A stretch of DNA of 64,000 bases from Solenopsis invicta (GCF_016802725.1 NC_052668.1:16101001-16165000); one strand, 5' to 3'; shown: positions 31,041 through 42,375, counted from the stretch's first letter. Notes: a model not told the origin generated them from the sequence alone. Translations and numbers: made by a program.

Positions 31041-34000
31041 GTGTTCTGACAGCCTCCAGAAGAGTTCTAACTTTTATCATGATGGATCGAATCGGTAAAG
31101 TGAAAAACGAAAGACTTATATCAGACCAAAATTTTTGAGAAAAATTTTTTTTGCGAATTTCTCCAATATTTCTGTGTTCTGACAGCCTCCAGAAGAGTTC
31201 TAACTTTTATCATGATGGATCGAATCGCTAAAGTGAAAAACGAAAGACTTATATCAGTCAAACTTCGAAATCTTTGAGTAAAATTATTTTTGCGATTTTC
31301 TCCAATATCTCTGTGTTCTGATAGCCCCCAGAAGAGTATTAATTTTTTTCATGATGGATCGAATCGCTAAAGTGAAAAACGAAAGACTTATATCAGACCA
31401 AAGTTTTTGAGAAAAATTTTTTTTGCGAATTTCTCCAATATTTCTGTGTTCTGATAGCCCCCAGAAGAGTATTAATTTTTTTCATGATGTATCGAATCGC
31501 TAAAGTGAAAAACGAAAGACTTATATCAGACCAAAATTTTTGAGAAAAATTTTTTTTGCGAATTTCTACAATATTTCTGTGTTCTGACAGCCACCAGAAG
31601 AGTTCTAACTTTTATCATGATGGATCGAATCGCTAAAGTGAAAAACGAAAGACTTATATCAGACCAAAATTTTTGAGAAAAATTTTTTTTGCGAATTTCT
31701 CCAATATTTCTGTGTTCTGACAGCCTCCAGAAGAGTTCTAACTTTTATCATGATGGATCGAATCGCTAAAGTGAAAAACGAAAGACTTATATCAGTCAAA
31801 CTTCGAAATCTTTGAGTAAAATTATTTTTGCGATTTTCTCCAATATCTCTGTGTTCTGACAGCCCCCAGAAGAGTATTAATTTTTTCATGATGGATCGAA
31901 TCGGTAAAGTGAAAAACGAAAGACTTATATCAGACCAAAATTTTTGAGAAAAATTTTTTTTGCGAATTTCTCCAATATTTCTGTGTTCTGATAGCCCCCA
32001 GAAGAGTATTAATTTTTTTCATGATGTATCGAATCGCTAAAGTGAAAAACGAAAGACTTATATCAGACCAAAATTTTTGAGAAAAATTTTTTTTGCGAAT
32101 TTCTCCAATATTTCTGTGTTCTGACAGCCTCCAGAAGAGTTCTAACTTTTATCATGATGGATCGAATCGGTAAAGTGAAAAACGAAAGACTTATATCAGA
32201 CCAAAATTTTTGAGAAAAATTTTTTTTGCGAATTTCTCCAATATTTCTGTGTTCTGATAGCCCCCAGAAGAGTATTAATTTTTTTCATGATGTATCGAAT
32301 CGCTAAAGTGAAAAACGAAAGACTTATATCAGACCAAAATTTTTGAGAAAAATTTTTTTTGCGAATTTCTCCAATATTTCTGTGTTCTGACAGCCTCCAG
32401 AAGAGTTCTAACTTTTATCATGATGGATCGAATCGGTAAAGTGAAAAACGAAAGACTTATATCAGTCAAACTTCGAAATCTTTGAGTAAAATTATTTTTG
32501 CGATTTTCTCCAATATCTCTGTGTTCTGATAGCCCCCAGAAGAGTATTAATTTTTTTCATGATGGATCGAATCGCTAAAGTGAAAAACGAAAGACTTATA
32601 TCAGACCAAAATTTTTGAGAAAAATTTTTTTTGCGAATTTCTCCAATATTTCTGTGTTCTGACAGCCTCCAGAAGAGTTCTAACTTTTATCATGAAGGAT
32701 CGAATCGCTAAAGTGAAAAACGAAAGACTTATATCAGTCAAACTTCGAAATCTTTGAGTAAAATTATTTTTGCGATTTTCTCCAATATCTCTGTGTTCTG
32801 ATAGCCCCCAGAAGAGTATTAATTTTTTTCATGATGGATCGAATCGCTAAAGTGAAAAACGAAAGACTTATATCAGACCAAAATTTTTGAGAAAAATTTT
32901 TTTTGCGAATTTCTCCAATATTTCTGTGTTCTGACAGCCTCCAGAAGAGTTCTAACTTTTATCATGATGGATCGAATCGCTAAAGTGAAAAACGAAAGAC
33001 TTATATCAGTCAGAGTTCGAAGTTATTGAGTAAAATTTTTTTTGCGACTTTCTCCAATATCTCTGTGTTCTGATAGCCCCCAGAAGAGTATTAATTTTTT
33101 CATGATGGATCGAATCGCTAAAGTGAAAAACGAAAGACTTATATCAGTCAGAGTTCGAAATTATTGAGTAAAATTTTTTTTGCGAATTTCTCCAATATTT
33201 CTGTGTTCTGATAGCCCCCAGAAGAGTTCTAACTTTTATCATGATGGATCGAATCGCTAAAGTGAAAAACGAAAGACTTATATCAGACCAAAATTTTTGA
33301 GAAAAATTTTTTTTGCGAATTTCTCCAATATTTCTGTGTTCTGATAGCCCCCAGAAGAGTTCTAACTTTTATCATGATGGATCGAATCGCTAAAGTGAAA
33401 AACGAAAGACTTATATCAGTCAAACTTCGAAATCTTTGAGTAAAATTATTTTTGCGATTTTCTCCAATATCTCTGTGTTCTGATAGCCCCCAGAAGAGTA
33501 TTAATTTTTTTCATGATGGATCGAATCGCTAAAGTGAAAAACGAAAGACTTATATCAGTCAGAGATCGAAATTATTGAGTAAAATTTTTTTTGCGACTTT
33601 CTCCAATATCTCTATGTTCTGATAGCCCCCAGAAGAGTATTAAATTTTTTCATGATGGATCGAATCGCTAAAGTGAAAAACGAAAGACTTATATCAGTCA
33701 AACTTCGTAATCTTTGAGTAAAATTATTTTTGCGATTTTCTCCAATATCTGTGTGTTCTGATAGCCTCCAGAAGAGTTCTAACTTTTATCATGATGGATC
33801 GAATCGCTAAAGTGAAAAACGAAAGACTTATATCAGTCAGAGTTCGAAATTATTGAGTAAAATTTTTTTTGCGACTTTCTCCAATATCTCTGTGTTCTGA
33901 TAGCCCCCAGAAGAGTATTAATTTTTTTCATGATGGATCGAATCGCTAAAGTGAAAAACGAAAGACTTATATCAGTCAAACTTCGAAATCTTTGAGTAAA

Positions 34001-36320
34001 ATTATTTTTGCGATTTTCTCCAATATCTCTGTGTTCTGATAGCCCCCAGAAGAGTATTAATTTTTTTCATGATGGATCGAATCGCTAAAGTGAAAAACGA
34101 AAGACTTATATCAGACCAAAATTTTTGAGAAAAATTTTTTTTGCGAATTTCTCCAATATTTCTGTGTTCTGATAGCCCCCAGAAGAGTTCTAACTTTTAT
34201 CATGATGGATCGAATCGCTAAAGTGAAAAACGAAAGACTTATATCAGTCAAACTTCGAAATCTTTGAGTAAAATTATTTTTGCGATTTTCTCCAATATCT
34301 CTGTGTTCTGATAGCCCCCAGAAGAGTATTAATTTTTTCATGATGGATCGAATCGGTAAAGTGAAAAACGAAAGACTTATATCAGACCAAAGTTTTTGAG
34401 AAAAATTTTTTTTGCGAATTTCTCCAATATTTCTGTGTTCTGATAGCCCCCAGAAGAGTATTAATTTTTTTCATGATGTATCGAATCGCTAAAGTGAAAA
34501 ACGAAAGACTTATATCAGACCAAAATTTTTGAGAAAAATTTTTTTTGCGAATTTCTCCAATATTTCTGTGTTCTGACAGCCACCAGAAAAGTTCTAACTT
34601 TTATCATGATGGATCGAATCGCTAAAGTGAAAAACGAAAGACTTATATCAGTCAAACTTCGAAATCTTTGAGTAAAATTATTTTTGCGATTTTCTCCAAT
34701 ATCTCTGTGTTCTGACAGCCCCCAGAAGAGTATTAATTTTTTCATGATGGATCGAATCGGTAAAGTGAAAAACGAAAGACTTATATCAGACCAAAATTTT
34801 TGAGAAAAATTTTTTTTGCGAATTTCTCCAATATTTCTGTGTTCTGACAGCCTCCAGAAGAGTTCTAACTTTTATCATGATGGATCGAATCGCTAAAGTG
34901 AAAAACGAAGGACTTATATCAGTCAAACTTCGAAATATTTGAGTAAAATTATTTTTGCGATTTTCTCCAATATCTCTGTGTTCTGATAGCCCCCAGAAGA
35001 GTATTAATTTTTTTCATGATGGATCGAATCGCTAAAGTGAAAAACGAAAGACTTATATCAGACCAAAATTTTTGAGAAAAATTTTTTTTGCGAATTTCTC
35101 CAATATTTCTGTGTTCTGACAGCCTCCAGAAGAGTTCTAACTTTTATCATGATGGATCGAATCGGTAAAGTGAAAAACGAAAGACTTATATCAGACCAAA
35201 GTTTTTGAGAAAAATTTTTTTTGCGAATTTCTCCAATATTTCTGTGTTCTGATAGCCCCAGAAGAGTGTTAATTTTTTTCATGATGTATCGAATCGCTAA
35301 AGTGAAAAACGAAAGACTTATATCAGACCAAAATTTTTGAGAAAAATTTTTTTGCGAATTTCTCCAATATTTCTGTGTTCTGACAGCCTCCAGAAGAGTT
35401 CTAACTTTTATCATGATGGATCGAATCGCTAAAGTGAAAAACGAAAGACTTATATCCGACCAAAATTTTTGAGAAAAATTTTTTTTGCGAATTTCTCCAA
35501 TATTTCTGTGCTCTGACAGCCTCCAGAAGAGTTCTAACTTTTATCATGATGGATCGAATCGCTAAAGTGAAAAACGAAAGACTTATATCAGTCAAACTTC
35601 GAAATTTTTGAGTAAAATTATTTTTGCGATTTTCTCCAATATCTCTGTGTTCTGATAGCCCCCAGAAGAGTATTAATTTTTTTCATGATGGATCGAATCG
35701 CTAAAGTGAAAAACGAAAGACTTATATCAGACCAAAATTTTTGAGAAAAATTTTTTTTGCGAATTTCTCCAATATTTCTGTGTTCTGACAGCCTCCAGAA
35801 GAGTTCTAACTTTTATCATGATGGATCGAATCGGTAAAGTGAAAAACGAAAGACTTATATCAGACCAAAGTTTTTGAGAAAAATTTTTTTTGCGAATTTC
35901 TCCAATATTTCTGTGTTCTGATAGCCCCCAGAAGAGTTCTAACTTTTATCATGATGGATCGAATCGCTGAAGTGAAAAACGAAAGACTTATATCAGTCAC
36001 AGTTCGAAATTATTGAGTGAAATTTTTTTGCGAATTTCTCTTATATTTCTGTGTTCTGATAGGCCCCAGAAGATTATTAACTTTTTTCATGATGGATCGA
36101 ATAGCTAAAGTGAAAAACGAAAGGCTTATATCAGACCAAAATTTTTGAGAAAAATTTTTTTTGCGCATTTCTCCAATATTTCTGTGTTCTGATAGCCGCC
36201 AGAAGTGTTCTAACTTTTACATGATGGATCGAATCGCTAAAGTGAAAAACGAAAGACTTATATCAGACAAACTTTGAAATTTTTGAGTAAAATTATTTTT
36301 GCGATTTTCTCCAATATCTC
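31041..36320 (+). repeat. Satellite array, block 5
   Basis: Type A and B monomers in the same orientation as before. The third type (AGTCAGAGTTCGAAATTATTG) is more frequent here (near 33010, 33145, 33560 and 33835). From about 35930 rightwards the monomers become more divergent, as expected at an array edge. The block ends in mid-monomer at 36320. Confidence 0.95.
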
Positions 36321-37306
36321 CAATTTCGAACTCTGACTGATATAAGTATTTCGTTTTTCACTTTAGCGATTCGATCCATCTAGAAAAAAGTTAGAACACT
36401 TCTGGCGGCTATCAGAACACAGAAATATTGGAAAAATTCGCAAAAAAAATTTTTCTCAAAAATTTTGGTCTGATATAAGTTTTTCGTTTTTCACTTTAGC
36501 GATTCGATCCATCATGATAAAAGTTAGAACTCTTCTGGGGGCTATCAGAACACAGAAATATTGGAGAAATTCGCAAAAAAAATTTTTCTCAAAAATTTTG
36601 CTCTGATATAAGTCTTTCGTTTTTCACTTTAGCGATTCGATCCATCATGATAAAAATAAATACTCTTCTGGGGGCTATCAGAACACAGAGATATTGGAGA
36701 AAGTCGCAAAAAAAATTTTACTCAATAATTTCGAACTCTGACTGATATAAGTCTTTCGTTTTTCACTTTAGCGATTCGATCCATCATGATAAAAGTTAGA
36801 ACTCTTCTGGGGCTATCAGAACACAGAAATATTGGAGAAATTCGCAAAAAAAATTTTTCTCAAAAATTTTGGTCTGATATAAGTCTTTCGTTTTTCACTT
36901 TAGCGATTCGATCCATCATGATAAAAGTTAGAACTCTTCTGGGGGCTATCAAAACACAGAAATATTGGCGAAAATCGCAAAAATAATTTTACTCAAAAAT
37001 TTCGAAGTTTGACTGATATAAGTCTTTCGTTTTTCACTTTAGCGATTCGATCATTCGTGATAAAAGTTAGAACTCTTCGGTGGGCTATCAGAACAGAGAT
37101 ATTAGAGAAATTCGCAAAAATAGTTTTACTCAAAAATTTTGTACTTTGACTGATATAACTCTTTCGTTTTTCACTTTAGCGATTCGATACGTTATGATAA
37201 AAGTTAGAATTCTTCTAGGGGCTATCCGAACACAGAGATTTTGGAGAAATTCGTAAAGAAACTTTTACTCCAAAATTTCGAACTTTGACTGATATAACTC
37301 TTTTGT
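36321..37306 (-). repeat. Inverted, decaying edge of the satellite array
   Basis: The monomers are now reverse-complemented (GATATAAGTCTTTCGTTTTTCACTTTAGCGATTCGATCC) and become steadily more divergent towards 37306. The point of reversal is near 36320, between CCAATATCTC and CAATTTCGAACTCTG. The inverted part is not a mirror copy of the monomers just to its left, which argues against a simple fold-back read artefact. Confidence 0.9.
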
Positions 37307-37600
37307 CGATAATGGCATTGATAGCGATGATGATGGCGATGATGGCTATGATGATGACGATGATGGCGATGTTGGCAATAATGGTGATGATGGCGACGAT
37401 GGCGATAATGACGATGTTGGCGATGATGGCGATGATTATGGCGATTATGACAATGTTGGCGATGATGGCGATGATAGCGATAATGATCGGTCAATCGTAT
37501 TGTCACTATTACGACGGCAATGGAAATGGCAATGATAGAAATGATAACAATAGTGGGAATGATGGCAATTGTGGCGTTAGTGATAGTCCACTGAATTTCT
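37307..37600. repeat. GAT/GGC-type degenerate simple repeat
   Basis: Imperfect repeats of GATGGCGATGATG and GATAATGACGATG-like units. Open frames across it (Met/Ala-rich on +, His-rich on -) are produced by the repeat and are not treated as genes. Confidence 0.9.
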
Positions 37601-37659
37601 GCAAAATTAAAAAGAACTTGAAATAGGATTCACTTCTGACATCTATTCTTGTCAAAAAA

Positions 37660-37989
37660 TTGATCAAAGTTGAGCTATCTTTCACCGTTTTTCCGCTAAA
37701 GATTATTCATGTCATTATAGTGGCAAAATATCGGTCACGACGTATGCAAGACTTTACGAGCGTTGAATGGGTATCGGAAAATCTTGAGCAAGCCTACCAA
37801 AAACAAGTTATGTATTATAATCAGCGTCGGCGTGGTACAGTTTTTGTAGTGGGAGCTCGTTTTGAAGAGATACCACGTCCTATCGTCCGTGGCTCAAAGC
37901 ATTACGGCAAAATTGTTACCGAAATTTTATGGACCATTCCGCGTTTTAGTAGCTCTTTCGCCTGTCGTATACGAAATGTCAGAAGTTAA
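37660..37989 (+). pseudogene. Possible Ty3/gypsy integrase C-terminal relic
   Basis: A 109-codon open frame. Its middle part reads NLEQAYQKQVMYYNQRRRG and then FVVGARF with a following RPIV...HYGKI. This resembles the tail of Ty3/gypsy integrases, where KQ..YY..RRR and a VGD-like strand precede the C-terminal domain. The match is short and from memory of the family pattern. There is no catalytic core, LTR or neighbouring pol sequence. It lies between two simple-repeat blocks. Read it as a possible fossil only; a chance ORF remains possible. Confidence 0.35.
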
Positions 37990-38096
37990 TTTTTTCCAAG
38001 TTTTTTTTTAATTTTGAAAAAATTCATCATTTTTCGTCAAGTTTTTGTCAAAAAATCGACTAAAGGTCTCTGGTCGATTTTCTCACCATTTGTCCG

Positions 38097-38136
38097 CACT
38101 TACTGTTCCGCTTAATCCCAAGCAGAACAGTAAGTG
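38097..38136. repeat. 40-nt near-perfect hairpin
   Basis: CACTTACTGTTCCGCTT pairs with AAGCAGAACAGTAAGTG across a 6-nt loop with one mismatch. A related piece, CCCTGTTCTGCTTGGAAT, lies at about 38214. It may be the end of a small inverted-repeat element. Confidence 0.7.
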
Positions 38137-38256
38137 AAAATGACATCAAATCTTAATTGATCGAAAAGTGACTTTTAATGATCATTTTGATATTATTTTG
38201 ATGTAGTGGTGACTCCCTGTTCTGCTTGGAATATGTGAGATAGTCTCTTATTCACA

Positions 38257-38390
38257 GCATTCCCATTATTGCCATCATTACCACTATTGCCATCATTCCC
38301 ATTATTGCCATCATTTTCATCATTGCCATCATAACATTCATTCCATTATTTCCATCCCATTTCCATCATTTCCACAATTACCATCGATTA
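38257..38390. repeat. CCATCATT/CCATTATTG-type degenerate simple repeat
   Basis: Imperfect repeats of CATTATTGCCATCATTACC. In sequence type it is the reverse complement of the GATGGCAATGATAG-like repeat at 37307-37600, so the two form an inverted pair around about 650 bp. Confidence 0.85.
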
Positions 38391-38636
38391 ATATCGAGAA
38401 GAATTTGATTAAAATCCGTTACTTTACTGATTAACACTTTAATACCTTATATCGTATTTATATTATTATATAATTCTTTATTAATTTTTTTTTCTAAAGT
38501 TTTGATTAATCTTTACGTGATATTTCGTAAAAACTGTTGAAAGGTTGTATTAAAATCAGATCAATAATCTTCACGTTTGTAAGTTAGAGAATAAAAATAA
38601 TACTCAAGTATCTATATATTTCATTGATTTTTATTA

Positions 38637-38676
<40 letters not shown>
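38637..38676. repeat. (ATT)n microsatellite
   Basis: About 13 uninterrupted ATT units in AT-rich intergenic DNA. Confidence 0.95.
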
Positions 38677-38983
38677 TATTGTGCCATATTAATCGCGCGT
38701 ATTGTCATTTGTAAATCATGCGTATGCATGTATATGCCATTGTAACATAATAAAAAAAGAGTGGGCGCTTTCTAGTCTCTCTACGTCCCTGCGCAGAAAT
38801 CGTCCAAAATCCTCTTTCTGAATTTTACGGCCTAAACGTAGCAGGGAAAACGTGATGGGTCGAGAGGGGAGTGAAGAGGAGGGTATGCATAGAGATAACA
38901 TCGCCGCTTGCTCCATGTCTATCACCGCGATGCTTTCTCTCTCTAACTGAAGGCCTAAACAATTAAAAGACAATCACGTTAAA

Positions 38984-39026
38984 AGAGAAAGAGAGAAAGA
39001 GTGAGAGAGAGAGAGAGAGAAAGAGT
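38984..39026. repeat. (GA)n-rich microsatellite
   Basis: GA dinucleotides with GAAA interruptions. The DNA from here to 39420 is AT-rich and nothing else was recognised in it. Confidence 0.9.
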
Positions 39027-39464
39027 TGCGTCAAGATTTAAAAAAATTAAAAATGCTAATTTTTTCAAAAGCATAATTTGAAGACATTTAAATAATAAAG
39101 AATTATGTAAAAATAAAAAGATGGTATATTTATTCGTGGAAAGACATTTATTTCTTCTTCATCATATGATGCGATGTTAATTACAATTATTTTTTAAGTA
39201 CTGCGTAAAATGAATGTTTCTTTATTAAAGAACCAAATTTTCTCTGTTACTATTAAACATCTTTTTTAAGTAAAAATATGATTGTGCAAAATATGGGCAT
39301 AAACGTATTGATATGTATTAATATCAATGTTAATGTAAATAATTCAGACTATAATAAATAAAAAATTACGCGAAAGTAGACGTAATTAATCATTTGTGCA
39401 CATTCTCGACCCCTGTTCTGGATGCAACATACGCGATAAGCGTCAGATTTTATTTGCAGCAAAA

Positions 39465-39546
39465 TGGATGTTAGCACGGACAACAACCTACATCCATTTC
39501 TCGAGAGATGGATGTGTCCGTGGGTTGTTGTCCGTGCTAACATCCA
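39465..39546. repeat. 82-bp nested hairpin
   Basis: A perfect 24-bp inverted repeat: TGGATGTTAGCACGGACAAC... at 39465-39488 pairs with its complement at 39523-39546. The loop holds a second palindrome, CATCCATTTCTCGAGAGATGGATG. Further TGGATGT copies lie just outside (near 39575). This is probably a small fold-back element; no target duplication was identified. Confidence 0.85.
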
Positions 39547-39714
39547 CACTGTTTTTAACGGCGGGTTGCAAAATGGATGTGACACGTAGTTCCCATTCTG
39601 ACCAGAATAGATGTGCGTCACTAGTGTACGGGAGTTTCGAAGCGTTGTAGGAAAAAGGCCGCCGTGGCCGCTCTCAGGTTCCTCTCTGCTCTAGGAGAGA
39701 GAATCGCCAACTAG

Positions 39715-39726
39715 GGTCACGTGACC
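39715..39726. promoter_or_regulatory. E-box palindrome GGTCACGTGACC, left arm
   Basis: Contains the core CACGTG bound by bHLH-ZIP factors (Myc/Max, USF, MITF/TFEB families) in the GTCACGTGAC form. It is about 650 bp upstream of the DCAF13 start. Use as a regulatory site is inferred from the motif only. Confidence 0.4.
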
Positions 39727-40167
39727 GACTCTGTGATTGGCTGGCGGAAATGTGCAAATTTTGCGTTGCGACGTCAATGCATTGGCCGGCACGCTCGCAC
39801 GCATCACGCGGAACCACCGAGTCCACCGATGGTTCCTTGCGGAGTAGCCATCGACATACAGAATGGACTGCTGATGACCGTGGTGGGGGTAGAAAGACAC
39901 ATAGAGTGAGAGGCAGACAATACGAAATACGAAGAACGTTCGTTCTCTGTCTACTAAGTTTGATTGGTTGTTGTGGTCCCAGCAACCAATCAGACTTAGT
40001 AGACAGAGAACGAACGTTCTTCGTATTGTCTGCCTCTCACTCTATATGTCTTTCTACCCCAACCACGGTCATCAGCAGTCCATTCTGTATGTCGATGGGA
40101 AAAGCATGTCAACGCATTGACGTCGCAATGCAAAATTTGCACATTTCCACCAGCCAATCACAGCGTC

Positions 40168-40179
40168 GGTCACGTGACC
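40168..40179. promoter_or_regulatory. E-box palindrome GGTCACGTGACC, right arm
   Basis: The same motif as at 39715, placed here about 190 bp upstream of the DCAF13 ATG with ATTGGCTGG-type sequence (40151-40160, - strand) beside it. Myc-type E-boxes are common at ribosome-biogenesis genes, which would suit DCAF13; this is inference. Confidence 0.45.
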
Positions 40180-40368
40180 CCAGTTGGCGATTCTCTCTCC
40201 TAGAGGTTCTCTACTCTGTCTGAAGTCTCTGAACATAACCTTGTATTTCTGCCATATGTAAGTGCGGTAAACGTGTTTCTCTATGCAAGTGGTTATAGAA
40301 TTGAGCTCTAGAAAAATAGTTTCTTATAAATATCTTGATGAAAAAATATACGGAGTTCTTTTCTGAAG

Positions 40369-42239
40369 ATGAAGGTTAAAGTGTTAAGTAGGAATCCTGA
40401 TGAATACTTACGGGAGACTAAACGAGACATTCACAAAAGTAAGTCTATTTAAATCCCGAGGTTGATTTAATATAATCGCGAAGACTTCAGTGATGATATC
40501 AGATCCTTTAGCCGGAGAATACTCCAGAAAAAATTACAGACCTAACATCATTTTGTTATTTTCAGTCCCACGAAATTTCGATCCTGCGTTGCATCCCTTC
40601 CAAGCAGTCAGAGAATACACAAAAGCTCTGAATGCTGTTAAGTTGGAGAAGGTGTTTGCGAAACCATTTGTACGCAGCTTGGAGGGTCACAAAGATGCAG
40701 TGTCCTGCATGTGCAAACATCCCTCTCAATTGTCTACTCTTCTGAGTGGCGCTTACGACGGTGAGGTGAGAACATGGAATCTCGGCCAAGGGACATGCAC
40801 CCGCTCGTTTCTGGCTCACGATGGCATAGTTCGCGGTATTGCGTATATGCCAGATGGGAAACGCTTCATTACTGTCGGCGACGACAAGACGATCAAGACC
40901 TGGGACACTGTCTCTGCTGGTGAGGAGGAGGAGGAACCTGTGAATACTATTGTCAGCAAAGTACGCAGTTTTTGTATATGGTTTTCTTAAAATTTGTCAA
41001 ATGTGACAATATTAAAAATTTTTCAAGTAATTCCTTTTACTTGTAGATGGTATTAACTGGTGTTACACACCATTGGACCAAACCAGTTTTTGTTACCTGT
41101 GGAGAAGGCATATGCCATATGTGGGAAGATACTAGGAATGAACCCTTACGAACATTTAAATGGGGCGTGGATAGTTTAATAGATGTGAAATTTAATCCAG
41201 TACAAAAGGATCTTTTAGGTATAATGAAAAATTGCCAAAATTCTAACATATCCATTTATGCTTTATATTAAAGTATATGATTTGAAATTTAATTTTCAGC
41301 ATCTTGTGCCAGTGATCGCAGCATAATTTTATATGACACTAGAGAGACTGGACCTTTAACAAAGATAGTAATGAAATTACGGACCAACAAGCTCTGTTGG
41401 AATCCCATGGAAGCCTTTATCTTTACATGTGCTAATGAAGATTACAAGTGAGATATAAGGACATATTGGAAGATAGTTTCGCACAATTTTTCCTCTGATC
41501 TTGAAATATGTCTGTTTCAGTTTGTACACCTATGATGCCCGCAAGTTGAAAGCACCAGTTACTGTACACATGGATCACGTGGAAGCTGTGATAGATGTGG
41601 ATTACTCGCCAACGGGAAAAGAATTTGTGTCGGGCAGCTATGACAAATCTATTCGTATTTTTGAGACGGATAAATTCCACTCGCGAGAGGTGTACCACAC
41701 AAGACGCATGCACAGACTTACCTGCGTAGGATGGTCGCTGGATAACAGATTTGTAATTAGCGGCAGCGATGAAATGAATCTTCGCGTATGGAAAGCTAAA
41801 GCGTCAGAAAAGCTCGGCATTGTAAGCATAAATATTACGATTTCATGAATTTACATGTCGTTTTGCATAAATTACCGATATTTATATATCTATCTTTCTT
41901 TTCTACTTGCAACAGATGAAAGCCAGAGAAAGAAACGCGCGACTCGTCAATGACACTCTGAAAGAGAAGTATGCGGCGCATCCGGAAATCCGACGAATTG
42001 CACGTCATAGACAAGTGCCGAAACATATATATAACGCACGCGCCGAATTACGAACGATTCGCGAAAAAAGTAGACGCAAGTAAGTACAATTAAATCGTAA
42101 TATTCGAATATACTTTCGAACAATATTTTAAAACACTGTTTTATCTTGCAGGGAGGCTAATAGGCGTCGACATTCCAAGAAGGGAGCCGTACAGTACGTG
42201 GCAGAAAGGAAGAAGAACGTCGTGGGTCAAGAGACCTGA
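40369..42239 (+). CDS. DCAF13: DCAF13/SOF1, WD40 protein of the small-subunit processome
   Basis: Seven exons join in frame: 40369-40438, 40566-40960, 41047-41218, 41300-41447, 41521-41821, 41916-42079 and 42152-42239. The total is 1338 nt, 445 residues plus TGA. All introns begin GT and end AG, and the phases agree. The protein starts MKVKVLSRNPDEYLRETK and contains VPRNFDPALHPF-like sequence (IPRNFDPALHPF here), then WD40 blades such as SLEGHKDAVSCMCKHP, TVGDDKTIKTWD, KFNPVQKDLLG, ASCASDRSIILYDTRETG, VDYSPTGKEFVSGSYDKSIRIF and SGSDEMNLRVWKAKASEKLG. The basic tail (IARHRQVPKHIYNA...) belongs to the Sof1 C-terminal domain. The family's known roles are U3 snoRNP-dependent 18S rRNA processing in the nucleolus and, in animals, substrate receptor of the CUL4-DDB1 ubiquitin ligase. 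The length equals the usual animal length and no lesion was seen. An inverted repeat occupies its upstream region. Confidence 0.96.
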
Positions 42240-42375
42240 AGCGGCGTGTTCTCGGATCTTTTTATCTGATATGATTGCACGCGTTGTATTTTACGGCCTT
42301 TATTTAGCGACTCGTTGGTTATTTCAACGAGTCATCGGTTTTTACACTTGTTAAATCTAAAACTCGTACCAGACC

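Larger units (their letters stand above)
39689..40205. repeat. About 0.5-kb inverted repeat upstream of DCAF13
   Basis: The left arm is 39689-39970 and the right arm 39983-40205, with a 12-nt loop at 39971-39982. The arms pair over most of their length: CTCTAGGAGAGAGAATCGCC with GGCGATTCTCTCTCCTAGAG at the outside, and TGATTGGTTG with CAACCAATCA at the centre. The left arm is about 59 nt longer because of extra sequence around 39785-39845. Each arm carries the palindrome GGTCACGTGACC and a CCAAT-type ATTGGCTG motif. It may be a fold-back transposon or a local inverted duplication of promoter DNA. ORFs across it are side effects. Confidence 0.9.

Noticed and set aside
3411..35595. Many - strand ORFs of 60-122 codons within the satellite (starting MKKLILFWGLSEHR or MTDISLSFFTLAIR)
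   Set aside because: They are translations of the satellite monomers, occur once per monomer pair, and change frame with T-tract length. No gene is supported.
1..37306. Possible CRISPR array because of regular direct repeats
   Set aside because: The repeats are contiguous 133-138 bp monomers with no unique spacers and the genome is eukaryotic.
36321..37306. Fold-back sequencing artefact as the cause of the satellite inversion
   Set aside because: The inverted monomers differ from the ones immediately to the left, so the region is not a mirror copy. It is kept as a probable real inversion, with spanning reads needed.
1..37306. Telomeric TTAGG repeats, because TRAS/SART-like elements often target them
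   Set aside because: No TTAGG tract is present. The target here is the satellite monomer.
37285..37626. Met/Ala-rich (+) and His-rich (-) ORFs
   Set aside because: Produced by the GATGGC-type simple repeat.
39349..40223. Several overlapping ORFs on both strands upstream of DCAF13
   Set aside because: They lie in the hairpin and the large palindrome, mirror each other, and have no domain.
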